A stretch of 64,000 bases of DNA from contig NMRB01000878.1 in NCBI GenBank assembly GCA_002633025.1, positions 101,150-165,149 on the forward strand, read 5' to 3'. Shown piece after piece: positions 22,802 through 34,574 of the stretch (position 1 is its first letter; each line of letters opens with the position of its first letter). Under the pieces are notes generated by a model. That model ran no database searches and had not been told where the DNA came from. It worked only from the letters and a program-made list of their open reading frames with translations. This stretch comes from Notospermus geniculatus. Its lineage: Eukaryota > Nemertea > Pilidiophora > Heteronemertea > Lineidae. Made by a program: the position numbers and the translations under genes.

Positions 22802-24250
22802 TTTATTTTCAAGGAAGTAGAGAGCCAGGGGCATATTTTTAATTGATTTTAATTGTTATGCAATACGAGACGACGCTTCTATATATTATTACTGAGTTGG
22901 CGATTTGCGTAATTTCACACATCTCCTCTGAAAGCACCGTACGGATTGCCGTGATTTTCCACATATATATGCTTCGGGTTTGTCCGAAGACATTCCACCC
23001 ACTTTTATTTGCAATATTTAAAAAAAAATAACATTTTATTGCACTTTTATTGCCGTTGTTATCACGATACATGTACCGACCGCCAGCGCGCGCCATCTAT
23101 CGTTAATTAGACACACCACAGGAGTGAAAGACGTTTCATAACGTGGTGTATGTGCACGTTTTACAATGCATTGAAGCACAGGGTGTATTGTCTTCGAGGC
23201 TCTGGGATACAATAAATAGATCGAAGTGGCTATTTATCAAGCCCGGCTCGCTGAACAGTACGCAAAATTGGGCTTAAACGTCGAGCTGGCCGTATTTCCG
23301 GAACCAGGTGACAAATACTCTACCATAGTCTTCAATGTGTTGATTGGCACATTGCAAAGATGTTGGGCTTACACCCCTGAGGTCGAGGGTTCGATTCCCG
23401 TGTGGTCTTTCATTGTGTTTTTTCATTATTTTTCTTTTTTTGTTTTCCTTTTCTTAGAAAATTATGTTGACTTTTCCAAATTTCTACAAAGAACAGCTGG
23501 TTAATTTTTTTTCCTAGTGGTGACGCTGATAAAATCGTCTACAGAATCTTTGCATCATCCTGGGCACACCCTGGTTTTCGGACTCGCCGGCAAATTCTGA
23601 CCCACGAACCCCAGCGGATTAATCTTGAGACTGACGAAAACCGAGAGTCTGAAGCTAGGCATGCGACCACAGTGTCTAAGATTTGGGTCATCACGCAGAA
23701 ACAAGGGTTGAAAAAAGGATAAATTGGCTTCGGAGACCCCATGTTGCGAGCAATGAAACACCACCACACTGCCGACTTCCCAACTAAACAAGCTGAAGCC
23801 ATTGCATATTCATGAGGAGGCCTGTCTTTATTACCAGCTCGACGAACAATGCCGATTTTGAAGCTTGCTTGTCAAGCTAGCTCGATAAATAACACTGAAT
23901 CCACGTACTCCTCATCGAGCGGCTTGACAAATAAGACCGAAAGTAGTGCTTATTCATCGAGCGGCTCGATAAATAAACCCGGTCTAAATAGATATCATAC
24001 ACTACTGTGGTAGAGTCGGCATTGTTTTTGGCCACCGATAGGGCCCGGGCGATAGGGCCATCATCATGTTAAATCATTCCTCAGGATTGATGACGCGATG
24101 ATAGCCTGCATTGTGATTTATTCTGGCCCTTTCACACAGGGGTTGCCTATTCCACGACAATGAATAGGCCTACATCCCAAGGACAAACATTTCATATGGG
24201 CATAGGCCTATTCCTCCAAAATCCAGTTTTCTCTCACGGCAAACCACAGT
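22802..24250. other. Intergenic, tRNA-like fragment inside
   Basis: A weak tRNA-like stretch at 23332-23410 has TTGGCACATTG and a good B box GGGTTCGATTCCCG, and is followed by a T-rich tail; it is probably a SINE remnant rather than a tRNA gene. The rest, including CATCGAGCGGCT repeats at 23850-23980, shows no supported gene. Confidence 0.4.
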
Positions 24251-24658
24251 GAGTTCGTCTACAACCTTGCATGCCTTGAGACACCCCTGAGACACCCTTT
24301 AAGCATGGCGCACACGAGCGACTAAAACGGGGGCGACTACCGATGCGACTACTACGTCGCATGCGATAATTACCTTTGAGGTCGATCAGTGATGTCATCC
24401 GCGACATCACTGATCTTCCAATGAAGCATTTGTCGCAAACGAGTCAACAAAAACTAAAAAAACTACAAATATGTTCAGTCGCTGCTGTGGTTGCAAGGCC
24501 GGTCGCCTAGAAAATCGCTCAAAAAATCGCTCGTGTGCGCCATGCTTTAGTATGTATGCATCCCCTCTGTACTATAATGTCTGTATATATTTGTACAGCG
24601 GGGATGCATACATACTAAACAGGGTGTCTCAGGGGTGTCTCAAGGTTGTAGACGAACT
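24251..24658. repeat. Foldback holding two further foldbacks
   Basis: The outer arms are AGTTCGTCTACAACCTTG and complement, joined to GAGACACCCCTGAGACACCC. Inside are a MITE at 24301-24547 (AAGCATGGCGCACACGAGCG ends) and a short foldback at 24548-24617 (TAGTATGTATGCATCCCC ends). Confidence 0.8.
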
Positions 24659-24799
24659 CCTGTGGGCAAACTTGCACTCTCTAGAGCCCGGTCGTACCAC
24701 AACATTCGCGTCAAAGTAATCCAGACTCGGACACAACGCCAAGTCGGGGACCGGACACTTACATTTAGATCTACACCGTTACCTTCAAAGAGACCTTAT

Positions 24800-25068
24800 C
24801 AGGGTCGGATCCAGGGGGCCGTGTGGGGCGTAGGCCTACGCCCCCCCCCCCATTTTTTTGGGCAGAGTAAGATTTTTCTAGCAAGAAAAATTAAATCACA
24901 TAAAAATTGGAGTAATATTTTGCTCTCATGCAGATGCCAGGAAAATGCATCCAAAACCACATATTTAAATTGTCATATTTTTCTTGGGGTGAGCAGCTTC
25001 TCACTCTCAGTGCTCACCAACTCCATCGAGCTACGCCCCCTTTTCTGTCAACTCAGGATCCGGCCCTG
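24800..25068. mobile_element. CAGGG-type MITE, 5-bp TSD
   Basis: Ends CAGGGTCGGATCCAG and, inverted, CAGGGCCGGATCCTG. CTTAT at 24795-24799 and 25069-25073. Same TSD length as 6707-7004. Confidence 0.75.
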
Positions 25069-25383
25069 CTTATGGAGGTAATATTGTACAACCAAGACAT
25101 CACAACGCCATCGGACAGCTCACGACCAAAAACCGTGCGTAGCACCAAGAATATATAATATAATATATTCTTGGTAGCACGGGTAACCGCTAGTTTATAT
25201 AAATTAACAGAAAATGAGTCAAAGTGAATAAAAAGTCATTTCCCAATTACGTAACTGCTTAAAAACTCCAAAGAATAGGCTTATCTGATTCCAAGGCACC
25301 ATTTTCCTACATGTTGATAACACATTTATTGGGACGGTGTAAATCCAACCGTTCAAAAGTTACATGTACATGTAGCTGAAGTA

Positions 25384-26551
25384 CAGTCATTGACATAAGT
25401 TTATCTGCACCTACTACCTTGAATATTTCAAATACTACTGGGCCAATTTTAACACGGTTTGTACAACATGAAAGTATATAACCTTGGTCATATTTCTGCA
25501 TCAAACTTTGGAAATTTTGAAATATCATAATTATGTAATACCTCATTAGAAAACCCCCTAAAACTCAACATTTTTATTATGGAATTTTTTTGTGACTTTC
25601 GTTACAGGGTTGATAGAGTGGAAGTTTCTAAGGATTTTGAGCTTTGTTTCGTCAAAATATCTTGAGTGGTTGCTGAAATATTTGAGATTATCAAAATTTC
25701 GATATTTTGAGAATTTCCAATTTTTCAAAAAAATTTGATAGAGCTCACCTAGAAACGTAGGAGAATGAAGTTTTAGAAATTTCAGCGTAAACTGGTTGGA
25801 AGTTACAGCTGTTTAAGTTAAAGAGTTTAGCATATCAACATTTTGATATTCTGAAAATATGAATATCTCGGCCCAGTTAAAGTAAAAAGTTCCAAAATTT
25901 TGTAAGCCCATATTCTGAGGTTAGCTTTAACTAATGACATCAAAATTTCCTGAAAAACACGAAAATCTCAAACTATCAAAATTTTGATAATCTCAAATAT
26001 CTCAGCAACACTGTTAAAAATATCTGTAAATTTACAGCAGAATTTTCACTGCAAGGTTGCTGTAAAATTCATTTCACTGCAAACTGCTGTTTTTTTCACT
26101 GGAATTTAACAGCAAGATTACAGTTTCTCAGTTTTAAAGACAACATTCGTTGTAGAATTTATACAATTTTGCTGTCAAAATACAGTAAACGGATGGTGTC
26201 AAAATACAGAAAAGTGCTGTGTTACTCTGCTGCCAGCAAAGTGCTGTCAACATTTTTAACAGTGAACCACTTGAGATATTTTGATGAAACAAAGCCCAAA
26301 ATCCTTAGAAAGTTCCATTCTATCAAAACTGCAACAAAAGTAAAAAAAATTCCATAATAAAAATGTTGATTTTTAGGGGGTGTTCTAATGAGCTATTACA
26401 TAATTATGATATTTCCAAATTTCCAAAATTTTGATGCAGAAATATGAGCAAGGTTATATACTTTCATGTGGTACAAACCGTGTTAAAATTGGCCCAGTAG
26501 TATTTGAAATATTCAAGGTAGTAGGTGTAGATAAACTTATGTCAATGACTG
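25384..26551. mobile_element. CATTGACA foldback family, copy 1
   Basis: Ends CAGTCATTGACATAAGTTTA in inverted orientation, flanked by TA. The arms are about 570 bp and include ATTTCAAATACTAC and AAATATCTCAGCAAC. Same family as 57925-58831. The right arm carries the insertion at 26009-26264. Confidence 0.85.
26009..26264. mobile_element. CACTGTTAAAAAT MITE nested in the foldback
   Basis: Inverted ends CACTGTTAAAAAT, with the next inner segments CTGTAAATTTACAG-like. The paired arm of the host foldback is uninterrupted (CAGCAACCAC). Related to 40330-40635. Confidence 0.75.
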
Positions 26552-27982
26552 TACATCGTCTCCTATTCTCTTGTACACGTATAGCGTGTTCGATTACATG
26601 TACTTCCTCGGGCAGCCCCGGAAGGAACAAGCTGAGCGTGCGCACAACAGCCAGTAATCGAACGGTCTCGTGCCTTCCTCGGGGAAACCATCATGGCGGC
26701 CATAGATGATAAATTTGTCGCCGTCCACAGTAACTTTCCCTAACGTTGCCGCCATTTTGAAACAATGCATCCTGGGAAGGTTGCACGAGAAGCCCGCCTC
26801 GGCGGGTAGGGCTAGTCGCGCCTGGTCCGAGGAAGCCCCGATGACGCAGTTCCGGTGTAAACGAACAGTGTAGCGTCTGTTCCGAGCTAGCTCATGGAAG
26901 TAAACGAATGGCCTAGTACAAAGCTCAGATTTTCAGTTTTTTGTTGCGTCCATCGGCGTCCAAAGATAAAGCCAGTTCCCAAAATGTAAAACGCCCTAGC
27001 GGCTGTTACCGGCAAAAAAATATTTGGCAAATGACTTTTCTAGCTGAATGCTGGGTACCCAAGGGTCCTAAACCTGGGTTCAGATTTGCTCTAACACGAT
27101 GTTTCCGCAAAACGTCATAAAGCTGCTTTTACCGGACACCCGGAATGCGAAATGCGGAAGTGGTATATGCTATGCATTTTCGCATACAACATATCGCTTC
27201 TGCATCCCGTACACCGCATTCCGGATGTCTGGTGAACGCGGCTTTAGGGATGTGGAATGGAGATGGCGATTGTGGGATTCGCTCTAAAAATATCAGAAGC
27301 CTACATGTATGTAGGCCATCGGTATGTACAGGATAAATCTATACAGACAGTAGGCTTCAGTCATCGCCAAATTCCAAACGGAAGACACGCTCATATCTCA
27401 TGAAATGGCGGAAAAGCTGTCACAAAACAAATACTAGAGAAGCTGGTTATACGTCTAGGCCTGACACGGCTATCATACACTCAAAAATTGCCGTAGAGCA
27501 TTCACTTGCCAGATGTTTCACACCCATCTCGCCTATCGATAGGCCTATGGAACATGCACATACTGAGCTAAGGGACGAACAAAAACACCCCAAGTTGAGC
27601 CTAGCTAATATGAGAACCAAGGTCGAAATGAAAATAGACGGAAAACAGTACTAAGAATGCTCACCTCATACATAGTCATCCTGAGAATATCAGGCGTTCT
27701 TACTGCTCGCTCCCTTCGTCACCGCAGACAAATCCCTGAGGAAATCCGCCTGATTTGCTGGGGTAGGGCCTACTTGGCGCACGAGAAAATGCGCCCAATC
27801 AGCGAACGCCATTCTGAGTCACCTTAAGATGTCTCGTAGACTACGAGACAATTGTCTCGTAGTGTCACGCACAACAGAGTGCTGAAGTACCTCAGCTTCC
27901 CCACCTCACCCTAACTAGAGATCAGTTACACGTATACATGTATAACGGCCCTTGTAATATTCACAGCCAAGCAGCTGACACT
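26552..27982. other. Intergenic, one MITE
   Basis: A MITE lies at about 27121-27243 (AGCTGCTTTTACCGGACACC against AAGCCGCGTTCACCAGACAT; core CGGAATGCG), related to 40211-40671. An imperfect inverted structure near 26560-26880 includes GTTCGATTAC, TTCCTCGG and complements. No supported coding frame; the 84-aa frame at 27400-27654 has no recognisable feature. Confidence 0.4.
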
Positions 27983-28353
27983 GGGTGATATGAATAAAAA
28001 TTAGCATTTACTTATCAAAGCAATTGCTTGAAGTAGAAGCAGCTTACACTAAAAGCCAAAGATAATACTTCATTTCATATGAATAAAGAGAACCTTTCGC
28101 TGCAAACACTTTGCTTGGAATCCTGAAGCTATTGCTACAAGGTCAATCCTCGATGTCACATTTCCCATTGACAGGCTATGCGGTAAGCGCGGTTTCCGCA
28201 CTGGTGTCATGCTACGTGAAGTGGAACTGGCAGAATAAACCCATTGTTGGCTGAGGTTATGTGAGGGCACCAAAGTTATATGATGGCTACAAGGCCCACA
28301 GGACTTCAGTTTACTGGTGTTGGTTGTGCTTGCTTCAGGGATTAGTGTTCAAG

Positions 28354-29070
28354 ATGTCAGATTCAGACTCGCCTTCAGTTGACGCTGGGACCGTCCACCC
28401 TCAGATGAAGTTCGTTCTCATTTTGAAGGAATACCCAGTGTTACTCAGCAAGTCTCAATTACCGAATATTAAGGAACGAAAGGCGGCCGCCATCAAGGAT
28501 GTTGTAAACAAGTATCAACAACAAACCGGACTGGTTTTCACCGAAAAACAGTTGACCAAGAAGATAACGAACATGAAAAACGACGTGAAAACGAAATCGG
28601 ACGTCATGAAAACTGGTAATAAACCTATAGTTTTGAAAGATTGGGAGAAGTTGCTGCTACAACTAATGCAAGCAGAGACGAATCCAACAATCAGCTGTGT
28701 GGAAGGTAACATCTCTGTTTTATTTGCGCGTATTTACTACAACAAAATTAGTGTCGTTCTCTTTGAAACAAAGGTAAACAACAAAAACAACAAAAAGGCA
28801 AGTGTATGCAGAGTGTCTTTCATGTTTTTTGCAGGAGGGCTGTCAGTTGGACTACCTATAAGAAACGCTCTTCCTCAGCAACATCCACTCTTGCAGCCAA
28901 ATCGACTGTCGACCCGCCACTTCAAGGTGCTGTCCAAATTCCACTTCAGGAAACTAGTAAGATGGACGGCGCCAAGAAATCCGAAGCTATCCCACCGAGG
29001 CCTGAAAAAAAACCGAGAATGCTTTCACAGGAAACAGAAGCGTTGTGTTGTGTTGGTAGCGTTGTGTTAA
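28354..29070 (+). CDS. Harbinger accessory Myb-like DNA-binding protein
   Basis: The frame starts MSDSDSPSVDAG and continues with a helical, Lys-rich region (FVLILKEYPVLLSKSQLPN, then KERKAAAIKDVVNKY and EKQLTKKITNMKNDVK) like the Myb/trihelix ORF of PIF/Harbinger transposons, which recruits transposase to the ends in the nucleus. A GTAACA donor at 28707 and TTTTTTGCAG acceptor at 28834 suggest an intron; the more protein-like downstream frame (KKRSSSATSTL, then KKSEAIPPRPEKKPRM) is off by one from simple splicing, so it may be frameshifted. The later part of the open frame is unreliable. Confidence 0.6.
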   Translation: MSDSDSPSVDAGTVHPQMKFVLILKEYPVLLSKSQLPNIKERKAAAIKDVVNKYQQQTGLVFTEKQLTKKITNMKNDVKTKSDVMKTGNKPIVLKDWEKLLLQLMQAETNPTISCVEGNISVLFARIYYNKISVVLFETKVNNKNNKKASVCRVSFMFFAGGLSVGLPIRNALPQQHPLLQPNRLSTRHFKVLSKFHFRKLVRWTAPRNPKLSHRGLKKNRECFHRKQKRCVVLVALC

Positions 29071-29210
29071 CGTTAGGGTGCAGGAGTGTCATCTGGAAAG
29101 CCCATAACCTCTATGCACCAACCTTTCCTAATCGTCATGGAGAAATTCGGCTATAGCACGTCGTCTGTCCTGTCCACGCTGACGAACTCGCTGATCATCA
29201 ACGTCGTATT

Positions 29211-29357
29211 TGGTCCGATTAGCCAATCAGGACCCATGTTCCCGAAGCCGTCGTAAGGTTAACGATGTCGTTACGCTATGCATTTTACCAGTTTTAACGA
29301 CATCGTTAACCTAACGAAGGCTTCGGGAACATGGGTCCTGATTGGCTAATCGGACCA
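29211..29357. repeat. Foldback MITE inside the Harbinger element
   Basis: Arms of about 60 bp starting TGGTCCGATTAGCCAATCAG, near-perfect, with a small loop (ACGCTATGCATTTTACC). Confidence 0.9.
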
Positions 29358-30194
29358 TTATGACGACGATACTGATTTGCATATGATTAGCTTTTACTAC
29401 ACGTTCACTAATTTTGGGCGAACGTTTCCAGAAGTAATTACGCCGTGTGCTTTGTATCTGGTCGGCTGTTGTGAAAGTGTAGTCTTAAATGTACATAATA
29501 ACGTCTCAGCAATTTTGTGAGTTCATGTAACGTGCGACGAGTGAATGACAAATTTGCTCGGACAGTGCAAAGGGGCTGTTTCACTTTGAATTCAAGATTG
29601 CGATTTGTGATCTGTGGGAAAACTGAAAGAGCTATGATCTTGCAATTTGGGGGGATAATGCTGTGTTTCAGGCCAATTTAAATGGTACAACAATCAATAA
29701 CATTTGAAGTAATTTTTTAAGACAATGGGTGTTTGAAGCCTTGAAGTTTCATATTAGAACCAAAATATTTCTAAAAAAACTTCGATTATAGGTTCGCGAA
29801 TGAGCCATGTGTCACCTACCTGCAAAATAATCCAGTTGTATTCAATGAAAGTGCCAAAAAAAGTCACAAAAGTAGATTTGATACAACTGATGCTGAGTGA
29901 TTGTGAAGCCTGCAACCTGTTACTACTGTAACCAGCCTTCGCCAACTTTAATTTTTGTATTTGGGTCAAGTAATGAGTATCAGTGTGTAAACGTTACAAT
30001 TAGGTTAATAAAGAAAAGAATTATTTTCAACTTGCATAACATTTTCTGCATGCTTTTGGCTTTGATTCTATTTTTTAATTATTGGTAATGAGCCATTTTC
30101 ACTTCCCAGTTGGTAGCGTTGTGCTAACGTTAGGTTGCAGGAGTGTCATCTGGAAAGTGAAAAAAAGCTCATAACCTCTATGCACCAACCTTTC

Positions 30195-31258
30195 CTAATC
30201 GTCATCATGGAGAAATTCGGCTATAGCACGTCGTCTGTCCTGCCCACGCTGACGAACTCGCTGATCATCAACGTCGTCGTCATCATCATCTTCATTTTCA
30301 TCGTCGTCTTCCAAATCGGGGAAATCGTCATCTCTGTCATCCAAGTATTTGGCAGCATTATGAAGAATAACACATGCTACAATTACACTGGGTACCTTCT
30401 CCAGTGACAGTCGGACTTGAGGCCTTGCAATATAGGAAATCTCTTTTTCAATTGCCCGAAACATCTCTCTATGATGACCCTTTCTTTTGCATGCACTTTG
30501 TTGAAGGTTTTCTCGACTGGCAGGACTGGATCACTATAGGGGGTCAGCAGCCACGGTGCAATGCCATATCCTTGATCACCAAGTAGTAACCCACCATGAG
30601 TCGAATTTATCATAAACTGACCCACATCAGAATTTTTCCATATGCGGTTATCATGCACGGACCCAGGCCATTTTGCATCAACACTGGTGAATCGTTCAAG
30701 GGAATCACACGTGGCTTGCACATTGATGGAAGCAGCACCTTTGCGATTTATGAATTCATCTCCATGTTGTCCCCCTGGTTTCATAATCTTAACGTGGGTG
30801 CAGTCCAGAGCACCCACAGTTCCTGGAATTAGGTACGTATCCTGCCAAAGCTGCTGTGATTGACGATCATGCACTGTATTTGGGAATTTAATCCATAGGC
30901 CAGCCTTTGCTACAATCTGAGGCAGCACCTTGGAAAAGGTCTTCGACACTGTAGATTGGTGAATTCCCTTGATTTCTGCCACCCCAGATTGAAAACCAGG
31001 GTCAGCCAGGTACCGGAGAAAAACTTCCATTTGGTTCTTTGGGCTCATACAGCCACCTCGCGTTTCCACAGAATTCCCTATGAAATGCTCAGCTAACCAG
31101 GCAACGTTGTCCTCGTCGAATCGGTGTAAGGTCCGATAAGTCCCTACACGACATGTTCTACGCGGTAAATACACTTTTTCCTGGCGAACACGCACGATTC
31201 CAGCCATGGCGAAGAGCAAAGACCGTTTCCTTCGAAGTTCAAGCCACCTCTGAGGCAA
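30195..31258 (-). pseudogene. PIF/Harbinger (HARBI1-like) transposase, frameshifted
   Basis: Minus-strand frames 31258-30383 and 30464-30195 together form one transposase. The DDE catalytic set is visible: Asp in VGALDCTHV, Asp in LLGDQGYG and Glu in IIERCFGQLKKRF. The N-terminal helix-turn-helix region (SPKNQMEVFLRYLA, then GIHQSTVSKTFSKVL) is also present. A one-base shift near 30410-30420 breaks the frame after the Glu; the rest continues in the other frame to an acidic tail (about 20 Asp/Glu). The first ATG is at 31207; the longer frame starts at a TTG. Its product would have cut and pasted the surrounding element; as read here it is inactive. Confidence 0.85.
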
Positions 31259-31495
31259 ACTTGAAAATCCGAAGCATTGACTTCCGAGTAAAAAGACAAT
31301 GCTACTGTTTATTCATATGGAGTCAAGTAATTGCTTATGTGGAAGCAAATACTTGGCGCTTAAAAACGCTTGCTTCTCCTCGGAGTAAAATCTAAACATT
31401 TCAAAAGCATTTGCTCGATTTTTATTCATACGCGTTCAAGTAATTCCTTCAAAATCAGGAGTTAAAGCAATTGCTATTTTTTATTCATATCACCC

Positions 31496-32382
31496 ATTTA
31501 CTGGAACACGAAATTGATACTGGAGAAGCCAAGCCTTTCAAGCAACCTCCCAGACGGGTTCCGCTCGCGTTTCAAGGCGAGGGCAAGAAGGCGATCGAGA
31601 AAATGTTGAAACAAGGGACCATCCGAGAGTCTACCTCCCCTTGGGCCTCAGGGGTCGTACTTGTAAGGAAGAAGGACGGTAGTGTGAGGCACTGTGTCGA
31701 CTATCGATCACTTAATAAGTTGACTAAGAACATTCCTGCCACCCCTCTCCCACGTTGTGATGATTTGATCGATTCTCTGAGTGGAGCGAGCTGGTTCAGC
31801 ACGTGTGACATCACATCTGCGTACAACTAAGTCCCCATCAGGGCCTCTGACGTTCCAAAGACCGCTTTCGTTTCTAAATACGGCCTTTTCGAATATCTAA
31901 CTATGCCATTTGGTTTGAATATTGCTCCAATGACGTTTCAACGCCTAATTGAACTTGCAATGAAAGGATTACAATACAAAATTTGTCTTCTCTATCTTGA
32001 CGATATCATCATCTTCTCCACCACCTTTGAAGAACATATCTTGAGGTTGCGGAAGGTATTTACACGAATTCGTGCGGCAGGTTTCAAACTCAAGCCGTCG
32101 AAATGTCATCTGTTCAGGCGCCAAGTTACTTTCCTGGGTCACACCGTGTCTCAAGACGGAGTGATTCCAGATGATGATAACGTCAAAAAGTTGAGGGATT
32201 GGCCGACCCCAACTAACGTCACGGAAGTCAAAGGAATTCTTGGACTTGGTTCGTACTACAGAAGGTTTATCAGAGACTTCTCCACCTTAATGAAGCCACT
32301 AATACAACTCACAAAGAAGGACGTCCCATTTGAATGGTCGGAGGAGTGTGAAAAGTCATTTCTGTCGAATTCTAATAGATAA
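31496..32382 (+). pseudogene. Gypsy reverse transcriptase fragment
   Basis: The reverse transcriptase domain of a Ty3/gypsy pol. Fingers motifs ([19 protein letters not shown], then [17 protein letters not shown]) precede SAYN, where a TAA stop at 31828-31830 interrupts the frame. It resumes with TAFVSKYGLFEYLTMPFGL, the catalytic YLDD box (LLYLDDIIIFS) and the thumb/connection (FLGHTVSQDGV, LGLGSYYRRFI). The frame shifts near 32360, before the RNase H region. The product would have copied element RNA into DNA; it cannot be made from this copy. Confidence 0.9.
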
Positions 32383-33889
32383 GTTGACCGGTCCGGAGGT
32401 CATGGCATTTCCGAAGCCTGAAGGGACATTTTATCTCGACACAGATGCCAGCGACACGTCAATTGGCGGTGTACTTTCACAAGAACAAGATGGTCTGGAA
32501 AGGGTGATCGCGTATGGCAGTGCAACATTGAGTAAAAGTGAACGAAACTACTGCGTACACTCTTAGCTGAAAAGGTTCCAGATAGAACCTTTTAGGGTTC
32601 TTTGACATGCGTCACCTGGAGAACCCCAAAAGGTTCTATATAGAACCCTCTGAAGGGGTTCTGTTAAAGAACCCTTTGGTAAAGAACCCTCAAAACACTA
32701 AAGGGAAATTGATGTGATTTCGGGGGGCACCTTCCGGGCAAATTAGTGGGCCATTGGTGGCAATTCGACAAGTGTCGGTAGAGCCATATCGGTCCTGATC
32801 GTTGAATTTGCAATGTCCACCTGTACAAACTTCCCCCACCTTGCCTGAGCCATGGAGGTATTATTAAGAATACCTCCATGCTTGAGCCAGGTTGGCACAA
32901 GGGAAAGGGCAGATTCACCATGAAGCAAAGTCTGCAACTCTTGAATGTGATATAACTTTAATCTTAGCCAACAGGCCGAGAAGCTACGCAGAGTTCAGTT
33001 GGATGGGGTATACCAATGCACAGCACATATTCTTGTCTGGTTTATGTTATACAATTATAGTCTTTATAACTTTGAAAGAGAAACAACCACAACCTAAAAT
33101 TTGTGTCTCATATTTCAAACCATAGTTTATCAACATTCTTATTTGTTTGTTTTCGTGAGTCATCGGTTCTGTATTAAATTATTGCGAATTAGAACATAAT
33201 TGTTGCTATCTGGGTTTACGCTCGTCAAAGAACCCTATGGGTTCTACCCAATGCAGCAAAGAACCTTAGGGTTCTTGACAGAACCCAGGGGTTCTTCAAA
33301 GAACCCTCTAAGAACCTTTTCGCTCGTCAAAGAACCCTATGGGTTCTACCAATGCAGCAAAGAACCTTAGGGTTCTATATAGAACCCAGGGGTTCTTCAA
33401 AGAACCCTCAAAGAACCTTTTCGGCTAAGAGTGTAACCGACAAGGAACTTCTTGCAGTCAAACATTTCGTTGAATACTTCAGACACTACTTACTTGGCAG
33501 ACACTTCATTGTCCGAACGGATCACATGGCATTGAAATGGCTATTTAGTCTTAAGCAACCCAAGGGCCGAGTAGCTCGATGGGTTGAAATACTTTCCATG
33601 TACGACTTTGAAATCCAGTGGCGATCAGAAACGACATCTCAACGCAGACGCTTTGAGCCGGTGTCCTAATCCCAGGGACTGCAGTTGTGATGTGGACGGA
33701 GAGACACTCATGCCGTGCGGCAATTGCCCGAAATGTTCAAAGAAATCAGTAGATATGGAGAGTTCGTTGCGTCAAACTGATGAACCAGTGAAGCGGTTAA
33801 CCCGATCTCAAACTCGAACGCTTCCTGATGTGAAGGCTTGGTCGTTAGGATACTCCGTTAAAGATCTCAAGTATGAAACTAGAAATTGA
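32370..33889 (+). pseudogene. Gypsy RNase H fragment, split by a TA-flanked element
   Basis: The first half (to 32567) has FYLDTDASDTSIGGVLSQ with the expected Asp, and ends at NYCV. The second half restarts at 33434 with TDKELLAVKHFVEYFRHYL and FIVRTDHMALKWL. The 866-bp element at 32568-33433 separates them exactly, leaving a TA duplication. A frameshift near 33630 moves the end (HLNADALSRCP, then a Cys-rich CDVDGETLMPCGNCPKC tether) into another frame. Confidence 0.85.
32568..33433. mobile_element. CACTCTTAGC element, copy 1, TA target
   Basis: TIR CACTCTTAGCTGAAAAGGTTC and, inverted, CACTCTTAGCCGAAAAGGTTC. TA at 32566-32567 and 33434-33435. The subterminal regions are arrays of AGAACCCTTAGGGTTCT-like palindromes, the core is about 400 bp without recognised genes. 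Copy 2, inverted, is 43583-44596. Likely a non-autonomous Tc1/mariner-type element. Confidence 0.85.
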
Positions 33890-33914
33890 CTTGTCAGTCA
33901 ATTTGAAGACCGCC

Positions 33915-34532
33915 TGTGGATATTGAGAGACAAGAGAGAGGGCACTGATAACAACATATATCCAATTAGCTGTCAAGTGCCAAGAAATGTAGCAGTATTT
34001 AACTAGAGCTGGCTGACGCCAGAGATCTCTGCTATGTGTCGCCAACTGTGGTGAGGAGATAGATCATTGCAGTAGGTCAGTTCAAACCTATCCTTCGTAA
34101 GTTTTAGTTTACAAAGACAAAGAAAACAAAGAAATGTGTTCGCCGTCTAAAAATAGATTATACAGTCCTCAGCGCAAGACGGAACAGTTATAGTGACGTC
34201 ACGGAGTGCCTAAGCAGACCTTGAATTCTGATTTTGCCATTGGTAAATGGAACGATGACGCAGCAGGAGATTCCAACAACAAACACGTCACCTGCATTGG
34301 ATTCTGTATTGGGCTCGGGGATCACCTCATCGGCAAGCTGTGTTTTAGGCGATAAAGTCGCAAAATACCCATCAAATGATTACGGATTGAGCCAGTTAAC
34401 GAACTTGAGCTGTATTTTATATTCATCTAGACATCCTGTAAGTCTTAGGCTGATGTATCTCTTATTTCTTAAGTTATCGCTCGGAAACCAAATGTTGGTC
34501 ACAGACATTCAGAGAAACTCAGTAAAACCAAT
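33915..34532. repeat. ~618-bp insertion in gypsy, flanked by GAAGACCGCC
   Basis: GAAGACCGCC occurs at 33905-33914 and 34533-34542, and the start TGTGGATATTGAGAGACAAG looks LTR-like, but the end is not CA. The right flank is a 32-bp hairpin (ACCGCCACCTGCGAGGTGG). A solo LTR is one reading. The 114-aa frame at 34234-34578 has no recognised domain. Confidence 0.4.
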
Positions 34533-34574
34533 GAAGACCGCCACCTGCGAGGTGGTGGCGGTCTTAACAACGAA

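Larger units (their letters stand above)
27983..31495. mobile_element. PIF/Harbinger DNA transposon, decayed
   Basis: TIRs GGGTGATATGAATAAAAA (27983) and, inverted, the same word at 31495 enclose two convergent genes: a Myb-like DNA-binding ORF on + and a DDE transposase on -. This two-gene plan is that of PIF/Harbinger elements. The expected 3-bp TSD is not visible (flanks GACACT and ATTTAC), so one end may have been rearranged. A 29042-29209 segment repeats the 3' part of the transposase region (30108-30285), with a foldback between them. Confidence 0.75.

Noticed and set aside
23539-23802. Overlapping minus-strand ORFs of 78 and 87 aa
   Set aside because: Two overlapping frames of similar length with no motif and no paralog; probably chance.
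32664-32937. Open frames in the CACTCTTAGC element that recur in its second copy
   Set aside because: Two overlapping frames are conserved equally, as expected from plain DNA identity of a non-coding MITE core. No domain is visible.
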